DNA from: Wuchereria bancrofti
Lineage: Eukaryota; Nematoda; Chromadorea; Rhabditida; Onchocercidae
Assembly: GCA_005281725.1 (NCBI GenBank)
Contig: SSBO01000009.1
Location: 9,821,755-9,885,754 of the forward strand
DNA length: 64,000 bases
Reading direction: 5' to 3'
In this document: one piece after another, positions 40,565-52,830 of the stretch
Position numbering within the stretch: the stretch's first letter is position 1
How the letters are laid out: each line of letters starts with the position of its first letter
Position numbers and translations under genes: made by a program
Notes under the pieces: model-generated
Databases searched by the model: none
What the model was told of the DNA's origin: nothing
The model's input: only the letters and a program-made list of their open reading frames with translations

Positions 40565-40935
40565 TTTGTGGTAGAATCCGTGTTTGCGGTAGCATCTAAA
40601 AGTTATGGTAGTACTTCATTCATGGTACCTGTGACGAAACCTGTGGTTCTGGTGGCATTTAATAATTGTGGTAGCATCTAAAAGTCATGGTAGCACTCCA
40701 CTCATGGTACTTGTGACGAAATCTGTGGTTCTGGTGGTATTTAATAATTGTGGTAGCATCTAATAACTGTGGTGCACTAGTGGTAGCTGCGGTAGAATCT
40801 GTGTCTGCGGCAGCATCTAAAAGTAATGGTAGCACTTCACTCGTGGTACATCTAGTAATTGTGGTGCACTAATGGTAGCTAATGATAGTAACAGTACCTG
40901 TATTTGTGGTAGCATCCTAGTTACGGTAGCACTAC
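40565..40935. repeat. GC-rich 82-bp minisatellite
   Basis: GGTAGCATCTAA recurs at 40588, 40670 and 40752 (exact 82-bp steps), then in a shortened copy at 40809 and further degraded copies to about 40930. Units share GTGACGAAAYCTGTGGTTCT and TTAATAATTGTGGTAGCATC. Base composition is far richer in G than its surroundings. It lies 0.6 kb upstream of the zinc-finger gene and has no long open frame. Confidence 0.85.
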
Positions 40936-41480
40936 CTTTATAATATTGATGACAGAAATTATGTTTGTGGTAGTATTTAAGCTATAGTGACAACTATCTA
41001 TGACGGAACCTACTATGATTGCTGTCGACTTGAACGGTACCTCTTCAGGTTGCTATAGTAGAATCTGCAATTATATTGGTACCTCAATGTTAGCTATAGA
41101 ATAATCTATTGCTTGTGATGATTATCTGAATTGTGATGGTGCTATTTTTGTTTATTACCTATAGAAGAAACTATTAAGGTGTATTTTGATGATGTTTACA
41201 ACAAAACTTCTATTTCTAAGAGTATTTGAATAATAGTACCCTCGATATTACTTATAACAATCATAGATAAACGATAATACTTTTAGTTTGCAAAATTCCT
41301 TGCAAAATTCATCTTTGATTACAATAGCAGTAAAATCTTTTGTAATAAACTAGTATCTTAAGTAATTATGATTGATTGATTATAAATATAAGTATCCCTT
41401 TTTACCTCTTTCTCCCTCTCTCTCTCTTTCTGTGTATATCCAGAATATGTTCATAGTTTTGACTAATCAAAATTTGCATA

Positions 41481-41485
41481 TCAGG
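41481..41485 (+). promoter_or_regulatory. Probable trans-splice acceptor of the zinc-finger gene
   Basis: A TATCAG acceptor with AG at 41483-41484 lies 10 nt before the chosen ATG, following a CT-rich stretch at about 41407-41432. The short leader is typical of nematode spliced-leader transcripts; the role is inferred. Confidence 0.4.
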
Positions 41486-41494
41486 AAAGGAAGT

Positions 41495-44400
41495 ATGCTC
41501 AGTCTCAGTCATCAACAGCTTGAAGTTTTACGGCGTTATCGAGCTGCTCTTCATTGTCGTCAATTATACATTTATTCCTTATTTCATCGGTTGTTAGCTA
41601 CAACGAAGGTTTGTTCCATTTTAGCTTTGATCATTTTATATACAAAAAATTGATGTCATTGATTGTTGACTAAGTGATAGATTTAGTTAGTTTTATTCTG
41701 ACTTTTATTTTAATATTTAAGAAATCAAAAATTATTAATCCGTAATTAAAAATCTGGTCAAATTTTTCAAAAAAGAAGGATAAATTTTCTTTAGGCATGA
41801 TTCTTTTAATTTTTGATAATCAAGAAGCTAAATCTGATAAAGTAATTTATTTGATCAGTACTGATACTTTCTTTCCTTAAAATGATTAACATTCCGTTTT
41901 GCAGTTATTAATGGCAAATAGCAATCAACAACAGCATGCATCAGCATTTGCAAGCGATAATAATACTACTTCAAAAGTTGATAATCAACCACAATCTTCT
42001 AATACCAGTAACAATGTAATTGATAATGATGTTATCCTACTAATAACATAAATAACTATAAAATAGCAATAATAATTTTAAATGAAACTCATCACATTTT
42101 GTTATTGATGTGGGCGAAAATTTTTAAATTTAACTAATATAGATAAAAAAAGCTTGGGAAATTACTAAGAAATTGGTTTTTATCAGTGTTTTTCTCAATC
42201 AATTTTTTAATGGTCAACCGAGTTCTAAACTTTAAAAACATATAAAATTTGTAATCGTTGCATGAATAAAAAATTTGTATCAAATTGAAATAAGCAAAAA
42301 TCATGTTACCTTGTAAGTTTTACAAGTTTTCTTTTTTCACACCTTATCATTTCATCCTATTTTTTTTTTTAATATACGGTTTACGAAATTAATTCATGAT
42401 TTAAAGATAAATAGAAACTGGTAAAAAGATCGAACTTGAATTATTGCTGAGTGTGATCTCTTGTAACTTTATAACATCAATAGAATAATCAACTTTCAAA
42501 TTTGCTTTATTCTTTGATACACCTATTCGGATTCTTAAGCTAACATAGGTTGAAAATAGAAATGAAAATAAGCTAATGGCAAACATTAATGCATTAACGA
42601 AATCCTAGAAGTAATCAATATTTTATAGAATGACTTTATTTTAGTTATTCAATCAATCCATGATCGATTTGGCATCTTTGCTCGAAATACCTCTTTTTAA
42701 TGAATTAATGCTTGTATATGAAATTCAATACAATGCAACAAAAGATGCTCTCAAACATTTCCTTGAAGAACAAGTTTGCTTCGGAATTTCTCATTTCAAC
42801 TTTTCATCAAGAGAATGTCTTGATGATAGTTACTTATAACATGGAAAACAATATAATAAATGGATTTGGTATATGAAAAGCATAAATGATTTATGTGTAA
42901 TTCCAACTTTATAGTTTATAATTATTTATAGTTATCAAATAATACCGATTTTTGTAATTATCAATCTGATTTTCAAATTTATCTCGAATTCAAATTCATG
43001 ATTTCAAGGTTACTTCGTCTGTGTCAGTAGTCTCTTTTCCTGTCTCTCTTTATCTATACGATATTTTTTTAAATCCTTTAATTTTTTTTTTCAAATCCTT
43101 TAATTTGATGCTTTTCAGCCTAGTTTGATTCTTCCTCTCTTTACCAATGTATTATGGAGTTTGTTGGTTAATCCGTTATTGGCTATTAGTCCAGTTGCAA
43201 ATTTGAATTCATCTGCTCAAGATCTGCCAATATCTGCTGAAGATTTACAGAAAATTGTAGAAGAAATGTTGGATAAGACTAAAACACCGGATAACAGGTA
43301 ATTTAATGTCATTTTATTAAAATATTTTTTCGAAAATTTTCATTCGTTGGATTTTTACTTTCTGATATATCTAAAGCAGAAATAATCTTGCAGTATGCAG
43401 AATGTACCTAATCCTCAGCAGTGTAATCAACGAACGCCTAATCAATTGAATAACAATACTGATAAACGAACCCGAAGTGCAAATCGTGCTGAAAATGTTA
43501 GATATTACTAAGTTTGCTGTAAATTTAACTTACTTCATAATCTATTTCAAAATTTCAACTGGAATTTCAATCACTGTAATTTCGAGTATTAATTTAAGTA
43601 CTAATCAGATGAAATTCCAGAAAACTATATCAGGATAGGTTTAATTTAAGAGACGTGACGTTATCAAAATATATGCTAAATACAAATTACTTGTTGTATT
43701 TCTTATAAAAAAATCATAGTTTATTTTTTACTAAAACTAGCATAGCTGAATCATTTTTCATTTGTGTGAAACTTTTAAAAAATGTCTCATTGTATTTTGT
43801 ACTATCTAAAAGTGATCATTATATTGTGCTGTGATTAGATTGCAAGATGGATTTATGATATGAACTTCTATTTATAAATTCATTATGCAATCTTTTTGAA
43901 TTTTTATATTTCAAAACAGAAAAACAGCTCAATTCTATGCAACGTTTGCGCAAAACCATTGAAAAATCGAGCTGCATTTGTGAAACATCGTCGACGACAT
44001 CTTGGCATCTCAGAGCTTGCTTTTGCATGCGGAACATGCGACAAACGATGCAGCGAACGTCGTCATCTAGCGGTTCACTGTAAAAATAAACATCATGAAG
44101 TAGGTTAATCTAATTTGCAAAATATTTAACCAATATTTTGAGAATTATTTGAAAAAGTCGTATTAGAAAATCTTTGAGTTTTTTTGGTTTTGAGTTTAAA
44201 AAACTCGACAAAAAAATAACGAAAAATATAATTAAAAAAACAATAAATAAAAAACAAACTTTAAGTACTATTTTTTCCTTAAAACAATTACTGGAGACAT
44301 AAATTTAACCAAAGTAATTGATATTTTCTAGGGTAAGGGAAATTTCATTATTAACTTTAAATCTTACTTTATATTAAATGCTCGAGTAATTAGAATGATT

Positions 44401-45313
44401 TATAATTGAATTAATACAATATATATATGTTTGTTTAGGCATTATGTTTATATTTATACATATAGTTCATAAAATTTGCTATGATGGTAAAATAAGGAAA
44501 AGAATATATTTTTATATATTTTATAATTGAATTAAACAAATGAAAAAATATAAAAAAATGTAAGCATAAAAATTTCTTATATCATTTTAACAGTAAAGAT
44601 GAAATATTGTGATGCGACAAAAGCCTTACACATTCATTTTCTAAATTGCATTCTATTTTGAAAATGAAGTAGAATACCAAAAGCATATATTTATAGAAAA
44701 TAAAAAATTTTTGAAAATTCCAAATTTCACTGATAAAATTTTAGATGCCATCTCTTCGAAACAATGCGGAGAAAAAAGATATGATAATTCTTAACAATTC
44801 AAAGGAAGAAAGTCCAGATTCAATTCCTGAAATAAAATCCGTAAATGAGAAGGTAGGATTGTTTCTTTCTAACATTTAAAAGTGTCGATAGCATTCGTTA
44901 AATCAAAACCATGGTAATATTTCAGTTAACTATAAAACATAAATATTGGAGTATTTTTTTGGATTATAATTATGACTAATAATTTTAGCAAGAATATCCA
45001 TTATTGATATAGATAAAACTGAAAATAGAACTGTTAAATAACTGTCATTGTTTTATTCTTTTCAAAAAGTTAGCAAAAATAATTCTTGTAGAACAGGAAG
45101 AATTGGAAGTAGCGAGAGAGAGAGAGAGAGAGAGAAGGAATTCATGAATTCATAAAAATTGTCTAAGTAAATCAGTGGACGAAGCATAAAGTGAATAAAT
45201 GTTAGATACAGTGTATTAAATTTCTCTTAATTTAGGTACTTGTGAAACTTTGGCAATCAGATGATGATAAAAATAGCATTTCAAATGGAACACATACATT
45301 TAATCAATCGTAA
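41495..45313 (+). CDS. Two-finger C2H2 zinc-finger protein (8 exons, 333 aa)
   Basis: Probable nuclear DNA- or RNA-binding protein. Exons: 41495-41608, 41905-42015, 42645-42773, 43119-43297, 43394-43496, 43920-44099, 44745-44852, 45236-45313; all GT-AG and in frame. Residues 1-38 form a basic amphipathic helix-like segment, 39-75 an Asn/Gln/Ser-rich linker, 76-145 a hydrophobic, probably helical region, and 145-212 a polar linker. Finger 1 is C219-x2-C222-x12-H235-x3-H239; finger 2 is C249-x2-C252-x12-H265-x4-H270, with a basic stretch KHRRRH in between. The tail is acidic. The linker between the fingers lacks TGEKP. The start follows a TATCAG acceptor by 10 nt; the frame stays open upstream to 41372, so an earlier ATG cannot be excluded. 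Exon 3 is the least certain because it rests only on splice signals and frame. I do not recognise a named orthologue. Confidence 0.8.
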
Positions 45314-45469
45314 AGACGACCGTTTTTTTTTTCTTAATTCTTTAAATACATGAAAAATGATTGATGTAAATTTATCTATTTTCCTTTTTCATACTTTAAG
45401 TGAATCTATTAATTGATGAATCTACATGTGCAATATTTTATGTGTAATATCTTTTTGTTGAAAAATAAC

Positions 45470-45475
45470 AATAAA
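45470..45475 (+). promoter_or_regulatory. Candidate polyadenylation signal of the zinc-finger gene
   Basis: AATAAA, 157 nt after the TAA stop, in the space between two convergent genes. Confidence 0.4.
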
Positions 45476-46538
45476 ATTATACATATATTGATAAAAATTT
45501 ATAACTAGCATCATCTAAGATAATTTAATGATAATAAGGTTCTTTTACAATTATATGCTTATGTTACTGTAATCTTGCGAAAACCAAACAGTCTAATGGG
45601 AATTTTTTTTTGATTCAGTAAATTTTGTTAAAAATCGAATGCCTGGTGTTATTTTTGGTTTCCGGTTCCTATTTCCTTTTCCTGTACTGTTATTTCGTAT
45701 ACCTAAGCATCTTTTTTATCTATGAAAATAAGAAAGTGAATGATTCACTATCATTTTACTTCATTCGAATATCATTTTTATGCTCAAATATAGAATGAAT
45801 AAGAAATTTTAAGACAATAATTTATTAAATTGAAATGAATGTTTGAATGTGCTCTATTTCTTTGTCTATCATATCTTAAAGTTTTAATAATAACTAACAG
45901 ATAATGATGCAAATGTTTTTTACATTTCATCGAATCTCATATATGTTTAAAATTTGAAATGATTAATGTGTGAAAAATCAGGTAATATTTATGTGTTTGT
46001 GTTTTTTTTTTTCCTGGAAGTAATTCAAGAAATATGAGTAAGAATGAAACGTTCATGAATTACGATGCATTTATTCAATATAAACAAATTACTCTGTGAA
46101 ATAAACATTTGATTTATATAGTTCAATCTTTTCTTTAAAGATATACAAATCCTGTAATATTGTTACAAAGTAAATTTAAAAAAAAAAAAAGAGGAATTAT
46201 ATTTGCAGAAGTAGTCAAAAACTTCATTTGTTGTTGAAAATATAATTCAACAAATTTATTAGACAGAAAAAAAAGGAAACAATTTTGATAAGTGGCAATA
46301 ATGCTTCATGAAAAAATGTTTAGGCAATATATTCCTCACTACATTTTTAACTGACTTGAAAAAATTTAGTGAAATAGAAACAAATACACCTTTTCAGATT
46401 ATAAGATTTTCCGCAAAATGATGATACTGGAAGGAAATGCCAATTTGGATAGAACTTATCCCACTTTTATTTTCCAACTTGTCTGACTAATATCAAACTA
46501 TTTTATAGCTATTATTGTTGCGACTTCAAATTTCCTTC

Positions 46539-46544
46539 TTTATT
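46539..46544 (-). promoter_or_regulatory. Candidate polyadenylation signal of RRP1
   Basis: AATAAA on the minus strand, about 90 nt after the TGA stop, at a typical nematode distance. Confidence 0.45.
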
Positions 46545-46634
46545 ACATTTTCTAATTTAAACAAAAAGAGAAAAAAAAAACATTAAAAACATGTCAATAC
46601 AGTCAAAAAAATATTTCAACAAATATCTGACATT

Positions 46635-49600
46635 TCAGAGTTTTTGTTGCTTGCGCTTTTTACGAATCACTCCACTTCGCTGACGCATTTTTTTACCAAT
46701 CTTCTTTTTATCAATTTTACCAGTTTTCTTACTACTTTTAAGAACTTTTGCAGATTGAGAAGCATTCCTAAAAATATGTAAATTAAGAAGGGTAGAAGAA
46801 TAATTCTGAAGAAAATTCATAAATTTAGATGAAAAAACACAGCAAATAATGTAACAAAATGTAATTTGAAAAAAAAAAAAAAAAACTACTTTCTGCTTTC
46901 CTTGTTTTCCCTAAATCATACCTTTCAAGGTCAATTTACTTAAAAAAAGAAAAAAATATTACTGAAAAAATAGCCAAATGTTCATTATTAAATAAGAAAC
47001 TAAGTGCTAACCTCAAACAATATCTATGATTCTAGAAATTTTGCAAATTTCCAACAATTAACAACACAAAAACTTTAATAATGCAAAACTAATACTTTAC
47101 TCAACCCATGAATATTTCTTGGAACTATCAAAATTTTCCCACGTGAATAAAGCTTAACAATAAGCCTTTCTTTTCCTATTGTCCTAATCTAATAAAAAAA
47201 AAAAGTGTTGAATTGATTAAGACAAGAAGTGAACTTCAATAAAAATTTCCTCGTCTTTATTCCTAATATTTTTCATAACTACATTATGAATCAAAATTTA
47301 AAATGTTTGAAAACAAATAAATTACCTCAATGGTGCTTTCTTTTTTAAAGCTAATTTTGCTTTCTTGTTCATTAATTTGTCTTTGGCCACTTCATTCATA
47401 AGTCGTGAAACAGCGCTTACTATTTCAGACTTTGGTAGATCTGTCCTCAATCGTGTTTGTGCTTTTGTAACCATAACAAAAGGAATCTCACCATTTTCAG
47501 CTGCTTTAAATCTTTAAAATTCATATATTTACAATATTTTCTATTTCACATTTCTACTATACATTTTTAATCCTTAAATAAATGCATTCACTTTGATAAT
47601 ATCAATTTATATTTCAACATTTTATGATTTTTTTTTTATGATTTTCCTTCATTCTACTACTATTTGCTAAAGAATAATACAATCTGAGGCATTATATTTG
47701 AATAGGTCGTCTCACTGTTTCTTTAGCATAAAAAATTATTTGTCAAAAAAAAAAATGAGAAAAATGAATTACTGAAAAGAGAAAGTATTAGCTAAATAAA
47801 TCTGATTGATTTTTTCATGACTTAGATGATTTTTTTTGTATTTTATGGAAATTCTATAATTCTTAAAACCATATCTTCACTTCCAGCATATTTCATTTAT
47901 TTCTTAAATTATTGAAATTAATAAAATATCTTAGATTATCAACAAGACTTAGACAAATTCCATGTTAATAAAATTTACTTTTTTGATACAGCATATAATC
48001 GCTTTCTGCGAGCACTTTTTATGCCAGGTTTCTTCCCAACTTCAAGCAATAATTGGCTTATTTCTGCATAGTCGAACTAAAACACAAAATTTAAATTCAA
48101 ATTAAAATTGTATCACTTTTTAATGTTTATACAGTTATCACAACGCATAGCCAATGCTATATAATACATTTGAGGAAATGGAAATTAAGCAAAATCAATC
48201 AAAGGTAAATGGAAATTAAGCAAAAATTCTAAGCGATGTAATTAAAGGAATAATGTTTCAAAAATTGTTGACAAAAAAAAAGTTTTCAGAAATTTACTTT
48301 GATTCCTTGATCACTTGCACTTTCCGTGGCTAGTTCATGAGCTCTATCCTTCGCCACTTTGTCTTCAGCATATTGATGTAAAATTGATAGGAATATTTCT
48401 TGTATAATGGAATCAAAAAGATAATTCCTAAAAATATTGAAATGAACAGCATTAAACTAATTGGCTATCATTTGATGAATAATACAATAAAGGCTAGGTC
48501 ACAGATATTATTACGAGGAAAATATATTACAAATTTTAGTACATTTTTAAGTAGTGATGGTTTTATAATTATTTTTATCCATAATCAACGTAAGCAAACT
48601 GAAAATAAGAATTGTCCCATTGTTGAATATAGCAAAACTTCAAAAGCGATGGGGTGACAAACTCAGAACACATGACAGTTCTTTAAAAGAAGCTCACTGC
48701 TAATTAACATCTTATATTAAATTTAATTTGAAAAAAAAAAACCCCAAAGAAACCAAAGCAAGACAAAAAATGACAGTAAAAATCGCCACCAAAAAGTATT
48801 ATTACAATCTATTAAAAGTAAAATTTGTATAAGATTAGTTCGTATAAATTACTATGGTAGTAGGGAACAACTTACGATATTTTTCCATCAGCAAGAAGTT
48901 CAGCGTATGGCTTCAAAAGTTCCGTTACCTGATCTGGTCTTAAGCCACCTGAAAAAGAAAGAAACCCATAGCTTTAAAAAATGAAACCAATGAAAAATTT
49001 CTAGAATTTTGCTGTTTGTGAAAAAGTAGTAAAAATTAATCAGCATAAACAGATAAATAAATGGAAAGAGAAAAATATTTAAAACATAAAAACTAACCGG
49101 CACCATCTAATTCATCCAAATAAACGGATGCGAAATGAAATTTCAGTCCTTCCGAAAATGATTTATCTGAAAAAAAAAAAAAAATGATGCGAAAGAGACA
49201 AATATGGAACAATTGTGTTGATGAAAAAGAAGTAGAAATAGTTGACCAAAGATTTATTACTTGTTTATTTTCCTGCATATTTAAAATATTTCCTTTTTTT
49301 TTAAAGTCAAATTTCATATCTAACCATTTGAAATAACACAATCCTTGAAAGCACTGATATACATATCAGTAATTGTTGTTTTCCAATCCTTCAAACGTAA
49401 GCGATGGAAAAGAGCACGAACAAGACGACGCATCATCTGCAATCATTATGTTTATTTCAATATTATTAAATTCAGAAGTATTCAGTAATTTTACAATTCA
49501 GTTGAATTCTTACATCTTCATATGCATATATCAAAATAATAGAAATTTCCCTTTCTTTTTTTAAAAAAAAAATATCCATATTACAGATTTAAAAAAAAGA

Positions 49601-50900
49601 AAAAAGTGGTTAAAACAGCAAGTGTTCTTGTAATACTGAAAATCTGAAATGCTAACAAGGTTAGCAAAGATTAACAAAACTGATAACAAGCAACGAAAAT
49701 ATTATGCAAATTTGGTTGATTATGCCAATTTATAGAATTATGATCTTAGTTACTACTAACTTTCTCTTGAATGGTTACATAATACTGTGAAAAAATATTC
49801 TACTACTCAGAAATACAAAGTAAAATGAATTAGAATTCAGAATTTGAGATTAGCATCTCAGATTAATACTTTATTAAAGGTAAATATTTATGCTTTAGCT
49901 TAACACATTCCTCACCAAAGTTAGATAACACTTTAGTGATTGGGAATAATAAATTCTAAAAGAATAAAAGTAAAAGTAAAAAATAAAAGCACATCGTCAC
50001 TAGTCTAAAATGCAAACAGTCTGCTTATACTCCAATGTAAATTAATAATTCCTCTATAAGTTAATTTGTAGCTGAGCTTCCACTGATAGTTTAACGAATT
50101 TTAATTTTCTCAATGACTTGTTCATCACTTTTAAATGTCACCTCTTTCGATCATTTATAAAATTACATTTTCTCCAAATAATTAAAGCACAAAGTGAAAG
50201 ACTAACCATAAGAAACTTATCCATTCTCCAACGATCGATTCGTGGCCATTCATTAGAAAGAGTTATTAACATACATTTGATAAACGAAACAGATTCCCAT
50301 TCTCTTTGAAATAAATTTATCAAAGATGCAATATTATCAGCAAGCTGCTCTTGCCATAACATTTTATCTTGCATCCACATTGCATAATGCAATCCTTTCG
50401 TCAAATGTAACATCGCTTTATAATCAAATTCTGAAAGAAAAAAAAAAGTAAGAATCTGACTTCATTATTTAGCTCAATTTATTCCATTATCAGCACTCTA
50501 ATTTTTCTGTTTCCTCTTTTTCAACCTGATCAACTATTCATTCCTTGAATACCGCTAAAGAACCGAGATAATTCCACAGCATAACGATTATCATTATGAG
50601 GTTTTACTTTTTTTAAAGGTAACTTTTCTAATAACTACCTTATCAGATGCTGTGAGAAATTTTTCATGAAGTAAACAGAAAGGTGATATAAACTTCCTAA
50701 GCTCATATCATATGTGAAGTTTGATAATGTTAACGATTCTATCTAATAAGTAAACTAGCAAAAAAAGAAAAACCTCGATTGGCTGATTCAGTTCGAATCC
50801 AATCACGTAGTGTTCGAAATGCTCGTCGACGAGTGATCGGCTCACCGGATGCTAACTTCTGTGCAAAAACAATCTCAATTTCGCTCAATTCTGAATCCAT
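46635..50900 (-). CDS. rrp-1: Ribosomal RNA processing protein 1 (RRP1/Nop52 family, 9 exons, 383 aa)
   Basis: Nucleolar factor of the Nop52/RRP1 family, needed for 27S pre-rRNA processing and 60S subunit assembly in yeast and animals. Exons in transcript order: 50900-50774, 50430-50207, 49436-49325, 49166-49098, 48948-48876, 48427-48298, 48076-47979, 47511-47326, 46767-46635 (1152 nt). The N-terminal Nop52 domain shows VFAQKLASGEP (residues 11-21), then KGLHYAMWMQDK and EWPRIDRWRMDKFLM, and later FHFASVYLDEL; these follow the family order. The segment RRKRLYAVSKK comes after the helical domain. The last exon is Lys/Arg-rich and ends RKKRKQQKL, consistent with a nuclear/nucleolar signal. The length suits a short invertebrate RRP1. 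The ATG lies 5 nt after a TTTTTTAG acceptor, which may be a trans-splice site or may join an upstream coding exon (see 51150-51255). The symbol is by family only. Confidence 0.92.
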
Positions 50901-50904
50901 TAGA

Positions 50905-50907
50905 ACT
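50905..50907 (-). promoter_or_regulatory. Acceptor 5 nt before the RRP1 start
   Basis: TTTTTTAG read on the minus strand, AG at 50907-50906, followed by five bases and the ATG. It serves either as a spliced-leader acceptor or as the partner of the donor at 51149. Confidence 0.45.
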
Positions 50908-51149
50908 AAAAAATTAATCATTTGGATTGAATAACTGGAATTCAAAATTTTTCATTCAACTTTCCGATATCATTTTTCGTATTTTGAAATCAAGGGAAAT
51001 AACATTCATTTCGAATTATACATTTTTCTCAATGTTAACTCGAAAATTTATTAAATAAAACAAGAAATTTTTATGGCAATACTTTCATATTTCATCTAGC
51101 AATCTTTTATAAAATCCTGCATGAAAATGAAAGAATTATAATATCTTAC

Positions 51150-51255
51150 ATCGCCGATAATTCTTAACCGTTTCAGACAATGAAAAATATGGCGATTTCA
51201 TCAGAAATTTGAAAAAATTAATCGCGTTATCAAAAATATTAAGTTCTTCCACCAT
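51150..51255 (-). CDS. Possible additional first coding exon of RRP1
   Basis: On the minus strand an ATG at 51255 opens 35 codons ending in a strong donor, GTAAGA at 51149. Spliced to the acceptor just upstream of the RRP1 ATG (first base 50905) it stays in frame and would add 37 residues. The peptide is not low-complexity (ends SETVKNYRR). Family members usually have only a few residues before the FAQ motif, so the extension would be unusual. It could instead be a 5' leader exon, or chance. Confidence 0.35.
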
Positions 51256-51667
51256 AAGAATATTAACAATAAATAAACTTAATACAAGAAAAAAAAAAAC
51301 ATTAATGAAAAATTTATTAATTATAAAAAAACTTATTATTAACTTATTCATTAATGATATAGTAAATTCGACTTATACTATACTGTATAAAACATATCGG
51401 ATAAGTTCCACGTAAAAATATAGGAATAATAAGTGATACTCGTAATGTGATACCAACAATGTTAGCAACTAATAATAACAAATAAATAGAAATAAATGCA
51501 TAAATGAATAATTGAACATATAAATAAATAAATAAAAGCAAATACGTAAGTAAATGAATGATTAAAATTATTAGTAAAAGAAGAAAAAGATGGAAGAGGG
51601 GAGGGAAGAAGATGAATTTTCTGGAACAATAATGATTCATTATGAATCACCAAAAAGTTTACATTCA

Positions 51668-51691
51668 TATATATATATATATATATATATT
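51668..51691. repeat. AT dinucleotide repeat
   Basis: About eleven AT units upstream of RRP1. A similar run lies at about 62105-62122 in Spinster intron 2. Confidence 0.85.
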
Positions 51692-52706
51692 ACAGATGTA
51701 TGCATTGTTATTTATAAACACCATTTCTTTTTTTTTCTTTGAAGATTTTCGTTTCAAAATACAAGAAAAAAGATAAACAATGAAAATAAAGCAATTAATC
51801 AAATACTAGAAAAAAAAAGGAAGAAGAAAAAACTGTGACATTTATTAGTGAGATTTTCAAATTTACTCATTTCTTATTTTCTCTTTTATCTAAATGCTCA
51901 ATAACAAACAAGCATGGAATATCATCAATAATTAATAATAATGTAATGTAAATAAATAATACCACTGATAAGCGATACTAATTAATCATATTCACATCAG
52001 TGATAAACAGTTTCTATCAATGCTATCAATGATATCACTTCATAAATGAAAATTTTCTTCACATTCGAAATAATTATGATAATTAATTATAATAAATTAA
52101 AAAAAAGAGCAATTCATAATAAATTAAAAAAAAAAAGAAACCAACCACACAACAACCACTTCTCAATCTCGCTTCCATTTTTTTTAGCAGCAATAACAAA
52201 CAGTTTGGCAGTTTGCCCACTGCCCGCAATGCAATGCTTTATTTCCAACAAGTTGTTTACAAATTTTCAAATTCTAGAAAAGAAGGGATGAAATTTTTTC
52301 ACAAAGGTTTTGGTCGAAAATTTTTTAGGCATAAATTCCTGAAATAATTTTCTTTTTTTTTTTGTAAACAAATATAAAAATTGTGATTGAAGATTAAAGG
52401 TCGTTGTTTGAATGAAAGATTAAGAATTGTCGTTATCTACACATTTTTATGATAACTTTTAAACAAAAAAAAAACAATGCTTAATGTCAAGATGAAAGGT
52501 TGTAGTATAACTTATTGACGACATGTTGTGATGATTTTTTTTTTGTTTTTTTTTTCATAAATTATCATTAATATGTAAACAAATATAAATTCACACTATG
52601 ATAAAAAAATCGGCATAATTTCTCACCATTATTAGTATCAATAAGCATCATTATTGATATATAAAAATCATATTTTTTTGTGCAATTATTACTTCCCTTC
52701 AGTCAG

Positions 52707-52710
<4 letters not shown>

Positions 52711-52790
<80 letters not shown>

Positions 52791-52830
52791 CAATAATAAT
52801 AATAATTAATAATAGCAATAATAATAAATT
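52711..52830. repeat. Long, nearly perfect AAT microsatellite
   Basis: At least 25 uninterrupted AAT units to about 52788, then interrupted units. It is purer, hence probably younger, than the ATT array near 2.3 kb. Confidence 0.95.

Larger units (their letters stand above)
45314..46634. other. Convergent intergenic region
   Basis: The 3' flanks of the zinc-finger gene (+) and RRP1 (-). It contains the polyadenylation candidates of both. Nothing else recognisable is present. Confidence 0.7.

Noticed and set aside
48400..48657. 85-codon plus-strand frame
   Set aside because: It overlaps RRP1 exon 6 and the adjacent intron in antisense, and shows no family motif.
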